A stretch of DNA of 41,826 bases from Bacteroidales bacterium UBA3388 (GCA_002358855.1 DEPQ01000088.1:32851-74676), one strand, 5' to 3'. Positions 17,489 to 26,140 are shown, counted from the stretch's first letter. Notes: a model not told the origin generated them from the sequence alone. Numbers and translations are program-made.

Positions 17489-18943
17489 TAGATGTAACTC
17501 TCTTTTCAATCCTAAGGATTCAAATTTCAAAATCAAACTATCCTTTTCATATTCCTTAAAGTCCAATTCGCAAGTATTTAAAAGGCTTGAACGAGACAAA
17601 GGACTCTCCGCTCCAATGATGTCTGTGATTATTTTTTTTGCTTTTATTTCTTCTTGATTGTATTTATGTGCATAAATTATCTTTGGTAAATTTTCCTTAG
17701 AGTATTTATACAAATACAGATTCTCTGCAGCAGGTTTGTCAATCAAAACAAAAGTAGCACCAGGATTTATTTTCATTTGCTCAACAATTTCTTCATTACA
17801 AGAAAGCTTACAAAACTTTTGAGGAATCAATGCAAAACAAGTATTCCACAAAAGAAGGGCTAATCCAATAAAAAGTATCGCTTTATGATTTGCAAAATAA
17901 TGAGAATAGAGCATAATAAGAATAAAAGGAATCATTATCATAAACTCTGCATTACCATTAGAAAATGCAGCAAAAAGAAAAGATAAAACAAAAATCAGCC
18001 AAAGAATTACTACAAATCTTTTCTCATTATAAAGCGAAAGAGTGTGTTTTTTATTTTTTACAAAGTTTACTATTCCTAAAACAAAGAAAGAAAAAATTAA
18101 AACAAAGAAAAAAATAAATAAAACAAAGAAATAATCGATTAAAACAAAGAGATTTCCATGTACTTGTAAGAATGTACGAATCAGGTTAATAACACTAAGC
18201 AACAATACTTGTTTTAATTCGGGCGATTGAGCATATCCTTGAACGTAATCGTGAAGAACAAATGAGAAAAGAGCATTTAAAGTCAATTGATTAGTCTCAA
18301 CGAAACAACAAATCGCATACACTATCGGTATTATTAGGCTTATAACAATGAAATACAAGACATATTTCCCTCTTTTGTTCAATAATAGCCCTATAAACAA
18401 AGATATGTAAACCAAAATACTGAGTTGATGACACAAACAAGCAATCACTATCGATAAACTCATTTTCAACAAACGCAAAACAGTGTTTTCCGTCAAGAAA
18501 ACTTGCAAATAATAGATTGAAAGCATAGAAAAGAAAAGCGGAAGAATGTATGCTTCGTTGTCAGTTGCAAATCGCATAAATCCAAAGTAAGCCCCACAAA
18601 ACAAAATTGCAGAAAAAATGAAACTCTCACTGCGATTTATTCTTTTTATTATTCGTCTAAACACAAGCAAAGTAGATGCGGCCATTATAGCATTAAAGAG
18701 TTGAAAAAGCGTCATAGGCTCTAAGTGAGTGAAAGCAAAGAGTTGAAAAAACAAACGTGAAATCCAGCAATATAAAAGGTGATGAGGACGGAGTAATTCT
18801 TCACCATGCAAAGAGGAATAGGCGTATGAATAAGAGTCAGAAGTAGGATTGTTTGATAAAAAAAAGATATACAAAATCGCAAAGCCGATTACAGCTAAAT
18901 AAGAATAATTATATTTTAATTTATTAAAGATTCGCAACTTCAT
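17468..18943 (-). CDS. Polytopic membrane protein, possible GT-C type glycosyltransferase
   Basis: 491 aa with about ten to eleven hydrophobic segments between residues 15 and 385, then a soluble C-terminal part of about 100 aa. After the first membrane segment comes an extracytoplasmic loop NPTSDSYSYAY followed by LRPHHLLYCW. An acidic residue in this first loop and a PHHLLY block are what I expect in GT-C fold transferases (the ArnT/PMT class), which use lipid-linked sugars, but no family can be named with certainty. It lies upstream of rdgB with a 33-base gap that holds the rdgB promoter. It is divergent from dnaG, and the two promoters overlap. An unrecognised transporter is the main alternative. 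Confidence 0.6.
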   Translation of the reverse strand: MKLRIFNKLKYNYSYLAVIGFAILYIFFLSNNPTSDSYSYAYSSLHGEELLRPHHLLYCWISRLFFQLFAFTHLEPMTLFQLFNAIMAASTLLVFRRIIKRINRSESFIFSAILFCGAYFGFMRFATDNEAYILPLFFSMLSIYYLQVFLTENTVLRLLKMSLSIVIACLCHQLSILVYISLFIGLLLNKRGKYVLYFIVISLIIPIVYAICCFVETNQLTLNALFSFVLHDYVQGYAQSPELKQVLLLSVINLIRTFLQVHGNLFVLIDYFFVLFIFFFVLIFSFFVLGIVNFVKNKKHTLSLYNEKRFVVILWLIFVLSFLFAAFSNGNAEFMIMIPFILIMLYSHYFANHKAILFIGLALLLWNTCFALIPQKFCKLSCNEEIVEQMKINPGATFVLIDKPAAENLYLYKYSKENLPKIIYAHKYNQEEIKAKKIITDIIGAESPLSRSSLLNTCELDFKEYEKDSLILKFESLGLKRELHLLQFRLK

Positions 18944-18982
18944 TTCAAAGAGTTTTTTTCTTAATTTGATTGTTTATAACGT

Positions 18983-19012
18983 CAAAATCAATAAAAAACG
19001 TATATTTGCAAA
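18983..19012 (-). promoter_or_regulatory. Promoter of the membrane-protein gene
   Basis: On the minus strand TTTG (19009-19012), 18 bases, then TGATTTTG (18983-18990), one mismatch from consensus. The -33 element forms the right half of the palindrome TTTGCAAA (19005-19012), whose left half is the -7 box of dnaG. Confidence 0.4.
19001..19008 (+). promoter_or_regulatory. -7 element of the dnaG promoter
   Basis: TATATTTG is a full match to TAnnTTTG and lies 10 bases before the dnaG ATG, so the mRNA would have a leader of only about 3-6 bases. No good -33 TTTG is seen at 17-23 bases upstream. Confidence 0.5.
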
Positions 19013-19018
19013 AGAATT

Positions 19019-20986
19019 ATGATAAAAAGAGAGGACATAGATAAAATAATTAACGCTGCTCGCATTGAAGAAGTAGTCGGTAATTTTGTTGAACTTCGCA
19101 AAAGAGGTGTCAATTACATTGGTTTATGCCCTTTTCACAACGAAAAAACTCCGTCTTTTAACGTAAATCCTGCCAAAGGCATATTTAAATGTTTCGGATG
19201 TGGCGAAGGAGGAGACTCAGTCGCTTTTTTAATGAAGCACGAGCATTATACATATCCCGAAGCCTTACGTTGGTTGGCAAATAAGTATGGAATACAAATA
19301 GAAGAGCAAGTTTTAACACAAGAAGAGATTGCTCAACAAAGCGAAAGAGACAGAATATATCAAGTAAACGACTTTGCACAAAAATATTTCCAAGAAATCC
19401 TATTCTCAGACATAGAAGGAAAAAGCGTAGGTCTTTCATACCTAAAAGAAAGAGAACTTGAAGAAGATACAATCAAGCGTTGGGGAATTGGATACTGCAA
19501 AGAAACGGGAGATGACTTCTCAAAAAAAGCCTTAGCAAAAGGTTTCACAAAAGAAGAACTTGTAAACGCAGGCGTAAGTCTTGTAAACTCTAACGATGGC
19601 AGCCTTTACGATAGATTTCGTGGCAGAGTTTGTTTCCCTATCTATAATATAGGCGGAAGAGTCTTAGGTTTTTCGGCTCGAACTTTAAGAACAGACAAAG
19701 TAAAAGCCAAATATGTAAATTCTCCCGAAAGTTTAATTTACTCAAAAGGCAAGGTACTTTTCGGACTTCATCTTGCAAAAAACGAAATCGTAAAACAAGA
19801 TGAGTGTTTCTTGGTTGAGGGGAATATGGACGTTGTTATGATGAGTCAAAATTCAGTAACAAACGTCGTTGCCACTTCCGGAACAGCCTTAACCGAAGAT
19901 CAAATAAGACTAATCAAGCGTTACACAAAAAATGTTACTCTTCTATATGACGGAGATAGTGCTGGAATAAAGGCAACTTTTAAAGCAGTTAATCTTTTAT
20001 TAGAACAAGGCTTACATGTCAAGACTTTGCTTTTTCCCGACAATGAAGACCCCGATTCTTTTGCAAGAAAACACACACAAGATGAGTTTAAGAACTTCTT
20101 AAAGAATAACGCAGAAAATTTTATCTTATATAAAACAAACCTTTTGCTTTCTGACGCACAAGATGATCCTATAAAAAAGGCTGATTTAACAAGAAACATT
20201 ATTGAAACCATTGCTTTAATTCCCGATTTGTTGGAAAGGAATGCGTATTTGCAACAATGCAGTAAATTATTAGAGGTAAAAGAAGAAATTCTTAGTTCAG
20301 AACTTGCAAAAATTCTTAAAAACAAATCAACAAAAGAAGCTTTCAAACAAGAAAATATTCAACAAGAGCAAGAGCAAACAAAAGAAATTGTTAGCCAAAA
20401 ACCTATTGAAGAAAAAAATAGCGAGATTGAATATGAAAAAGAGAAAGCAATGATTTCTATTTTATTTAATTACGCTAATTCAATCACTACACAAGAGGTA
20501 TATAATAGTGAGGGTAAGATAGAAAACAAAGATATGTATGTTGCAACCTATATCATTAGTGATTTAATCAATGATGAAGTTGCGTTTAAGTACGAAATAT
20601 TTAAGGAAATCTTTGAAATATATAAAGATTACTTAACAAATAGTCAAACAATTCCAGAATTAAGATTTTTTACTTCTCACCAAAATCAAGAAATCTCAAA
20701 GTTAGCAACAGATTTGGTAATGTCTCAATACATTATTTCACCGAAATGGGAAGAAAATGAAATAAAAGTACCACGCCCAGAAGAGAAAGAAACTATCGAT
20801 AAATATGTTCGCGAAACTCTTCTTGATTTTAAACTCTACAAAATCAATGGTTACATAAACGAACTCAAACAAAGAGTTTTTAAAGAAGAAGGAGAAGTTC
20901 AACTAAATTCACTAAATTTATTACAACACTACATTAACATAAGAAATACCATTGCTAAACAATTAGGAAGAGTAATGATTCCGTAA
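19019..20986 (+). CDS. dnaG: DNA primase
   Basis: 655 aa; makes RNA primers at the replication fork. The N-terminal CHC2 zinc ribbon uses C37, H40, C58 and C61 (CPFH...CFGC). The RNA-polymerase domain contains YDRFRGRVCFPI and GFSARTL. The TOPRIM domain contains the acidic motifs LVEGNMDVV and LLYDGDSAG. The C-terminal ~220 aa, where DnaB helicase binds, is poorly conserved, as usual in the family. The gene stands alone. Its start is fixed by the -7 box only 10 bases upstream. The last coding bases form the left arm of a 14-bp hairpin. Confidence 0.97.
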   Translation: MIKREDIDKIINAARIEEVVGNFVELRKRGVNYIGLCPFHNEKTPSFNVNPAKGIFKCFGCGEGGDSVAFLMKHEHYTYPEALRWLANKYGIQIEEQVLTQEEIAQQSERDRIYQVNDFAQKYFQEILFSDIEGKSVGLSYLKERELEEDTIKRWGIGYCKETGDDFSKKALAKGFTKEELVNAGVSLVNSNDGSLYDRFRGRVCFPIYNIGGRVLGFSARTLRTDKVKAKYVNSPESLIYSKGKVLFGLHLAKNEIVKQDECFLVEGNMDVVMMSQNSVTNVVATSGTALTEDQIRLIKRYTKNVTLLYDGDSAGIKATFKAVNLLLEQGLHVKTLLFPDNEDPDSFARKHTQDEFKNFLKNNAENFILYKTNLLLSDAQDDPIKKADLTRNIIETIALIPDLLERNAYLQQCSKLLEVKEEILSSELAKILKNKSTKEAFKQENIQQEQEQTKEIVSQKPIEEKNSEIEYEKEKAMISILFNYANSITTQEVYNSEGKIENKDMYVATYIISDLINDEVAFKYEIFKEIFEIYKDYLTNSQTIPELRFFTSHQNQEISKLATDLVMSQYIISPKWEENEIKVPRPEEKETIDKYVRETLLDFKLYKINGYINELKQRVFKEEGEVQLNSLNLLQHYINIRNTIAKQLGRVMIP

Positions 20987-21010
20987 AAAATTAGCAGAAT
21001 CATTACTCTT
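20968..21010 (+). terminator. Hairpin at the 3' end of dnaG
   Basis: A perfect 14-bp stem (AAGAGTAATGATTC at 20968-20981 with its complement at 20997-21010) and a 15-base loop containing the dnaG stop codon. No strong T-run follows on either strand, so it may act as an RNA 3'-end or convergent-gene boundary rather than a classic intrinsic terminator. Confidence 0.55.
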
Positions 21011-21049
21011 AAACTTCAATATTTTACACTAAATTATAAAAAATTAGAG

Positions 21050-22081
21050 TTATTGCTTGATTATTTTTTGCAATATTGGTTGATTATTTGTGTATAGTCT
21101 TAGATAATAAACTCCTTTTGGTAAATCACTTATATTTATTGCAGATGTATTATTGAAAGTCAAAAGAATTTTTCCTATTTGTGAAATTACTTCTATTTTT
21201 TCTATCGTTTTTTCAAATGTAATATTGCCAATTGTTGGATTAGGATAAAAATATATTTCAAAATCCTTTACTTCTTCTAACGAAACTCCATCACACATTT
21301 CTGTTATATCAGAAAAATACGAACTCCAATCAGAAGAATAATATGCAGAAAGACTGCCACAAGGGACTTTTAATAGTGCATTATCAGGAAGTAAGCCAGA
21401 AGAATATTCTAAAACTCCAAAAACATTCAGATCAAGCGTTGGAGGAGTAGTTGATAAAGTTGTAAATTCACTTAAACTATCACAATTAGCAAAGGAAAGA
21501 CTGCCAAGAAATTGTGTAGTTGCAGGAATTGTTACAGAAGGCAAACTCTTGCAATATTGAAATGCCCAATCTCCAATATATTCCACACTATTTCCAACTA
21601 TTAACTCTGATAAATTACTACAATGTTGAAATGCTTGAATGTCAATTGTTGTAACACCATCACCAATCAAAGCATATTTTAAAGAGGTGCAACTATAAAA
21701 GGCTCTTTCTCCTATATAAGTAACACTATTGGGAATAATAATTGAGTCTAAGTTTGTACAAAAACAGAAAGCCTGCTCTCCAATTGAAGTAATCGTATTA
21801 GGAATTTTTACAGAGTGCAAACGCTGATTATTATAAAAAGCTGCGAACCAACAACCCGTACTATTGTTAACGCCATTGATTGCTGTAACCGTGTAAGTCT
21901 TTGAATCATAAGTCACTGTTGCAGGAATTTCAACAACACCAATAGAATCCACACAATCAATCACTTCAACCTCATCTTCATTTAAGACTTTATAAGTTAA
22001 ATAGTCAATAGTAAACTGACTTTGTGCCAAAAGCATATTTGCAAACAATGTTGCACAAATCAAAAATAATGATTTTTTCAT
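21050..22081 (-). CDS. Short BspA-like leucine-rich repeat protein with T9SS sorting domain
   Basis: 343 aa. Signal peptide residues 1-19 (ending MLLAQ). Six LRR_5 units lie between roughly residues 80 and 215 (AFYNN, AFCFC, AFYSC, AFQHC, AFQYC, SFANC blocks). They are followed by the usual BspA cap (TTPPTLDLNVF ... VPCGSLSAYY) and a C-terminal T9SS domain (FYPNPTIGNITFEK ... LPKGVYYLRL ... KIIKQ). It is a secreted or surface protein, probably adhesive or ligand-binding; the target is unknown. It has the same domain logic as the large BspA-like protein at 4275-6869 but lacks the linker and InlB-type modules. The ATG is preceded by the only full AGGAGG Shine-Dalgarno in the window. No clear promoter is seen in the 250 bases upstream. 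Confidence 0.88.
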   Translation of the reverse strand: MKKSLFLICATLFANMLLAQSQFTIDYLTYKVLNEDEVEVIDCVDSIGVVEIPATVTYDSKTYTVTAINGVNNSTGCWFAAFYNNQRLHSVKIPNTITSIGEQAFCFCTNLDSIIIPNSVTYIGERAFYSCTSLKYALIGDGVTTIDIQAFQHCSNLSELIVGNSVEYIGDWAFQYCKSLPSVTIPATTQFLGSLSFANCDSLSEFTTLSTTPPTLDLNVFGVLEYSSGLLPDNALLKVPCGSLSAYYSSDWSSYFSDITEMCDGVSLEEVKDFEIYFYPNPTIGNITFEKTIEKIEVISQIGKILLTFNNTSAINISDLPKGVYYLRLYTNNQPILQKIIKQ

Positions 22082-22088
22082 CTCTTGT

Positions 22089-22094
22089 CCTCCT
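22089..22094 (-). promoter_or_regulatory. Canonical Shine-Dalgarno before the short BspA-like gene
   Basis: AGGAGG on the minus strand, 7 bases before the ATG at 22081. It fixes the start. It is exceptional, because I found no comparable site before any other gene of the window. Confidence 0.8.
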
Positions 22095-22129
22095 TTTAAT
22101 TTAGTTGTTACACTATAAAGACAAGAATT

Positions 22130-22236
22130 TTTACTAAAACGTTTCAGTTTTGAAGAAAAAAAATTTCATAATAATTACAAAAGCGAAAAAATCAATGCTT
22201 TTGCAAAATAAATCAAAGAAATAATTTACTAAAACG
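22130..22236. repeat. 12-bp direct repeat upstream of the short BspA-like gene
   Basis: TTTACTAAAACG occurs at 22130-22141 and again at 22225-22236, both in the 249-base intergenic region 22082-22330. This region otherwise shows only the AGGAGG site and the terminator at 22273-22307. The copies might be operator sites or chance in AT-rich DNA. Confidence 0.3.
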
Positions 22237-22272
22237 CTGTTTTATTTTTCTAATTCAAAGAAATAAAATATA

Positions 22273-22307
22273 AAAAGTCCGAGACGTTTTTAGCATCTCG
22301 GACTTTT
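22273..22307 (-). terminator. Intrinsic terminator of the OmpA/TPR lipoprotein gene
   Basis: A perfect 12-bp stem (AAAAGTCCGAGA at 22273-22284 with TCTCGGACTTTT at 22296-22307) and an 11-base loop. On the minus strand the stem runs into a U-rich tract. It lies 24 bases after the stop of the gene at 22331-24160 and would work in both directions. Confidence 0.85.
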
Positions 22308-22330
22308 GTAATTTTATTCTAAATTTTCTT

Positions 22331-24160
22331 TTAGTTATTTACTACGTCTTGAAATTCTATCAAAGATTGGTAACGTCTAAATTCAAGATCGTGTTTTGCT
22401 TGATACTTATACGCAGGTTCTTGTTGGCATGCTTCTCTTAGATTCTTTAACAAACCTAGCACATCGTCTAATCTTGCATAACAAATTGCTCTTAAATAAT
22501 GTACTTCTGAGGTTTGGTCCATGCAACAATCTAATGTACGAATTGCATTTCCTGTATTTCCTGTTAGAAGTTGCAACAATGCTAAATTGTATGTGCATTT
22601 TCTTCCGTCAAGTTGTTCTGCTGCTTCTTCGTATTTTGCTTGTTTGATTAGAATTATTGCTTGGTTCATCTCTGCTTGTTCATTTCCTGCTTCGATTGCT
22701 CTTTGTACATATTCATCTGCTAATTCTACATCTTTATATGCTAATGCCATTAAAGAAAGGTTTGCTAATATCATTCCGTTGTTTGGAGATAATTTGTCGG
22801 CTGTTTCTAAAAATCTTTTAGAGTCTTCTAATTGATTTAGGTATAAAGCGATTGCTCCCGCGTTATTCCAGCCTGCCCATTCTGATGCGAATCTTTCTGT
22901 TGCTGCTGTGTAGATTTGTAATTTGCTTGCGTAATTATGCGTTAGCGATGCTGCATACATCAATTCGTCAAAGGTAAGATTATCTGGATTTGTAATCGCC
23001 ATTTTGGCTACTTCTTGTTCTGTTTTTTGTACTCCTGAGAAATTAAATGCTATTTCACCTCTTCTTAGTGTTGGTAGTATCTCACTTTCTATTTGATTAA
23101 AGATTACAGACATATTTCTAATTTCTTGCTCTCTTCTTATTCTGTCTGGTTGTGATTTTACTACGTTTATGACTGTGTTCTTTTCTCTTAATGATGAACC
23201 TTCTACTAATCGTAAGAAGTTTTCCCAGTCTTCTCCTTTTGCACTTGAAGTTATGACTACATCTTGTTTCGCTTCTTCAACGTATTTTTGGATATCTGCT
23301 TTTTTTACGTTTTCTATTTTTGCTCTTTCGGTAAGTGCTTCGGTTAGCATCTTATCTACTAAGTTTACAACAGACTCTGCTCTTTTCTTTGAAAGACCAA
23401 TGTTAAATGTTTCTTCACCTTCTGGCGATGCCCAAGCGTTTACGAAGATTTGACGAGGTACTTGATTGTTTACTATGTAACTCTTCATACTTTCGTAATT
23501 CTTTTTAGCATCCATTTGTTTGTTTAATTTGTTATTCCAATTTACCTCTGACATATTTACGGTGAAGTAAACATCGGTTGCCATTATTTCGTCTGTACGA
23601 ACGTTGTAATTTGATGGTGCTATACTTAAATCTCCTCTTATATCTACTCTATTTGATGTTGAATTGATACCTTCAGTGATTTTTACATTACCTAATTTTA
23701 TTGCTCCTGGGTTTTCCATCGCTTCGCTCCAAGTTGCATTTGCCTCATTAACTTCTGAAGCTTTGTATGCTATTGGATTTAGGAATAGTTTAGCACTTTC
23801 CATTCCTTGACGATAGGCTACAGTATCTTTATATACGAACCTTCCTCCTGATCCTTTTTCTATGGTTTTCCCATTTCCCTCTACTTTTGAGCCTTTTAGG
23901 TTCATTGGAGATAGAATCACTTCTCCTGTTTCCCATGTTAAAACGGGTTGCAAGTAAACTACTGCTTTCTTTTGAAAATAGTTTTCTGGTATGTTTCCAT
24001 TTATGGTTACTATTACTCTATCCGCATGCACTTCCATCGGATTAGGTGATATTTGATATCTTACCTCATTGTGCTTAGTTTGCATAGTTTTTATGCTTCC
24101 ACAAGAAGCCATTAAAAAAACTATTCCGAGGAAAGTCAATATCGATACTGTTTTTCTCAT
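22331..24160 (-). CDS. OmpA-like/TPR outer-membrane lipoprotein
   Basis: 609 aa. Lipobox LMASC puts the lipid on Cys20. Residues 30-200 form a beta-rich region with VVYLQPVLTWETGE and RFVYKDTVAY blocks, recalled from a Bacteroidales family of TPR/OmpA proteins. Residues 236-268 resemble the start of an OmpA peptidoglycan-binding fold (NAWASPEGEETFNIGLSKKRAESV), with a long insertion after it. About residues 400-600 are helical TPR-like repeats (AGAIALYLNQLEDSKRFLETADKLSP; ILANLSLMALAYKDVELADEYVQRAIEAGN, and more). It is likely a periplasm-facing outer-membrane lipoprotein tethering envelope layers or scaffolding a complex. It follows the biotin carrier gene by 58 bases; a relation to it is not evident. 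A strong terminator follows. Confidence 0.72.
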   Translation of the reverse strand: MRKTVSILTFLGIVFLMASCGSIKTMQTKHNEVRYQISPNPMEVHADRVIVTINGNIPENYFQKKAVVYLQPVLTWETGEVILSPMNLKGSKVEGNGKTIEKGSGGRFVYKDTVAYRQGMESAKLFLNPIAYKASEVNEANATWSEAMENPGAIKLGNVKITEGINSTSNRVDIRGDLSIAPSNYNVRTDEIMATDVYFTVNMSEVNWNNKLNKQMDAKKNYESMKSYIVNNQVPRQIFVNAWASPEGEETFNIGLSKKRAESVVNLVDKMLTEALTERAKIENVKKADIQKYVEEAKQDVVITSSAKGEDWENFLRLVEGSSLREKNTVINVVKSQPDRIRREQEIRNMSVIFNQIESEILPTLRRGEIAFNFSGVQKTEQEVAKMAITNPDNLTFDELMYAASLTHNYASKLQIYTAATERFASEWAGWNNAGAIALYLNQLEDSKRFLETADKLSPNNGMILANLSLMALAYKDVELADEYVQRAIEAGNEQAEMNQAIILIKQAKYEEAAEQLDGRKCTYNLALLQLLTGNTGNAIRTLDCCMDQTSEVHYLRAICYARLDDVLGLLKNLREACQQEPAYKYQAKHDLEFRRYQSLIEFQDVVNN

Positions 24161-24218
24161 TTTTCTTTTCTATGTTTGTTGTTAATATCAGTATAACGTA
24201 TAAAATTATTAAAGTATT

Positions 24219-24494
24219 TTATTCGTTCACTACTTCTATTAGTACATCGTTTTTACTTACAGTTTGTCCTTTTTCTATGTTTACGCTTTTTACTACTCCA
24301 TCTATTGTAGAGCAAATTTGGTTATCCATCTTCATTGCGTGCAAGCAACATAATGGTTCTCCTTTTTTAACTTTTTGTCCTTCTTTTACAAACACGTCTA
24401 ATATCGTTCCAGGTATGAACGCATATATTTCTCCTGGAGCAACCTTTACATATAATTGTCTGTAATGGGTTCTTATATTTTTATTTTCTGCCAT
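24219..24494 (-). CDS. Small biotin carboxyl carrier protein
   Basis: 91 aa, essentially one biotinyl domain. The AMKM motif carries the biotinylated lysine K55. The flanking hammerhead strands (FIPGTILDVFVKEGQKVKKGEPL and DGVVKSVNIEKGQTV regions) are intact. It lacks the long N-terminal part and Pro/Ala linker of many decarboxylase gamma subunits. It lies 53 bases after the carboxyltransferase gene, so it is expected to carry CO2 for that enzyme, as in methylmalonyl-CoA decarboxylase or propionyl-CoA carboxylase. Confidence 0.88.
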   Translation of the reverse strand: MAENKNIRTHYRQLYVKVAPGEIYAFIPGTILDVFVKEGQKVKKGEPLCCLHAMKMDNQICSTIDGVVKSVNIEKGQTVSKNDVLIEVVNE

Positions 24495-24547
24495 TTTATT
24501 TCTGTTTTAAATTTAAGTTTTTTTCTAAATCCTTTTTACTATTATTT

Positions 24548-26095
24548 TTAGAATGGTGGTAACCCGTGTTTCTTTTCTGGATTTATTTGTACTTTATTTT
24601 TACACATTTCTAATGCATGAACAATGTAATCTCTTGTTTCTGCTGGTTGAATAACAGCATCAACATATCCATAAGAAGCTGCTACATATGGATTAGCAAA
24701 TTTTTGTTTGTATTCTGCTATTTTTTCTTTTCTTGTTTCTGCTGGATTTTCAGAATTCATAATTTCATTTCTAAATACAATATTTGCTGCTCCTTCTGGT
24801 CCCATTACTGCGATTTCTGCTGTTGGCCAAGCGAACACAAAATCTGCTTTTAAGTGAGAAGAACACATTGCAATGTATCCACCACCATATGCTTTTCTTA
24901 AAATGATAGTAATTTTTGGAACAGTAGCTTCTGAATATGCGTAAAGGATCTTTGCTCCGTGGCGAATAACACCTGCATGTTCTTGATCAACGCCTGGAAG
25001 ATAACCTGGTAAATCTTCTAATGTTACTAACGGTATGTTAAATGCGTCACAGAATCTTATGAATCTTGCTGCTTTATCTGATGAATTACAATCAAGAACT
25101 CCTGCCAACGCTATTGGTTGATTTGCCACAAACCCTACAGTATCTCCATTGATTCTTGCGAATCCTATAACGATATTTGGAGCAAATAACTCTTGTACTT
25201 CTAAAAACTCAGAACCATCAACTATACTCTTAATGATATTTCTAACATCGTATGGTTGTGCAGGATCTGATGGGAATATGTTACTAATTTTATAGTCTTT
25301 GATTTTTGGTTTTTTTGACTCAAATGATTCTGCTTTCTTTGTATTATTCCAAGGAATATATGTAAACAAACTCTTTATTTGATCAAAACATTCTTGCTCG
25401 CTTTCTGCAAAGAAATGAGCATTACCAGATATTTCTGCATGAACTCTTGCTCCGCCCAAATCTTCTTGAGAGATTTCTTCTCCTAACACAGTTTTTATTA
25501 CTTCTGGCCCTGTGATAAACATCTTTGATATTTTGTCTACTACAAATACAAAGTCTGTTAAAGCTGGTGAATAAACTGCTCCTCCTGCACAAGGACCTAA
25601 GATAACAGAAATTTGAGGGATTACTCCTGATGCCATTGTATTGCGATAGAAAATATCTCCATAACCCGACAATGCATTAACACCTTCTTGTATTCTAGCT
25701 CCACCTGAATCATTAATTCCTATAATAGGGATTCTTAATTTCATTGCATGATCCATTATCTTACAAATCTTCTTTGCATGCATTAGTCCAAGAGAACCTC
25801 CTGCAACTGTAAAGTCTTGGGCATATATACAAACAGGATATCCATTGATTGTACCTGTTCCGGTTACTACACCATCGCCTGGAAGTTCTTTCTTTTCCAT
25901 TCCAAAATCACGTCCAGCATGTTGTATGAATAAATCATATTCATGAAATGAACCTTCATCTAATAATTGAACTATTCTTTCTCTTGCTGTGAGCTTTCCT
26001 GTAGCTTTTTGCTTCTCTATTGCTTTTTCTCCTCCTCCTTGAAGCACTACTTGCATTCTTGTTTTAAGCTCCTTTGTCTTATTGTTTACTGACAT
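24548..26095 (-). CDS. mmdA: Acyl-CoA carboxyltransferase subunit, methylmalonyl-CoA decarboxylase alpha type
   Basis: 515 aa crotonase-fold carboxyltransferase with two homologous halves. Landmarks are GKLTARERIVQLLDEGSF, VYAQDFTVAGGSLG-like IYAQDFTVAGGSLG, the GGARIQEGV oxyanion block, GPCAGGAVYSPALTDF, the C-half PGYLPGVDQEHAGVI, and KAYGGGYIAM. It moves a carboxyl group between methylmalonyl-CoA (or propionyl-CoA) and biotin on the neighbouring carrier, in the succinate-propionate route. Whether it acts as sodium-pumping decarboxylase or as carboxylase cannot be told, since neither the membrane beta subunit nor a biotin carboxylase is in the window. The promoter at 26141-26172 gives a leader of about 40 bases. 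Confidence 0.9.
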   Translation of the reverse strand: MSVNNKTKELKTRMQVVLQGGGEKAIEKQKATGKLTARERIVQLLDEGSFHEYDLFIQHAGRDFGMEKKELPGDGVVTGTGTINGYPVCIYAQDFTVAGGSLGLMHAKKICKIMDHAMKLRIPIIGINDSGGARIQEGVNALSGYGDIFYRNTMASGVIPQISVILGPCAGGAVYSPALTDFVFVVDKISKMFITGPEVIKTVLGEEISQEDLGGARVHAEISGNAHFFAESEQECFDQIKSLFTYIPWNNTKKAESFESKKPKIKDYKISNIFPSDPAQPYDVRNIIKSIVDGSEFLEVQELFAPNIVIGFARINGDTVGFVANQPIALAGVLDCNSSDKAARFIRFCDAFNIPLVTLEDLPGYLPGVDQEHAGVIRHGAKILYAYSEATVPKITIILRKAYGGGYIAMCSSHLKADFVFAWPTAEIAVMGPEGAANIVFRNEIMNSENPAETRKEKIAEYKQKFANPYVAASYGYVDAVIQPAETRDYIVHALEMCKNKVQINPEKKHGLPPF

Positions 26096-26140
26096 AATAT
26101 AATTATTTAGATTGAACTCTATTTTTTACAAAAACTTTGG

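Noticed and set aside
24161..24218. Search for a promoter between the biotin carrier and the OmpA/TPR lipoprotein gene
   Set aside because: No TAnnTTTG element was found on the minus strand; a transcript continuing from mmdA remains possible but unsupported.
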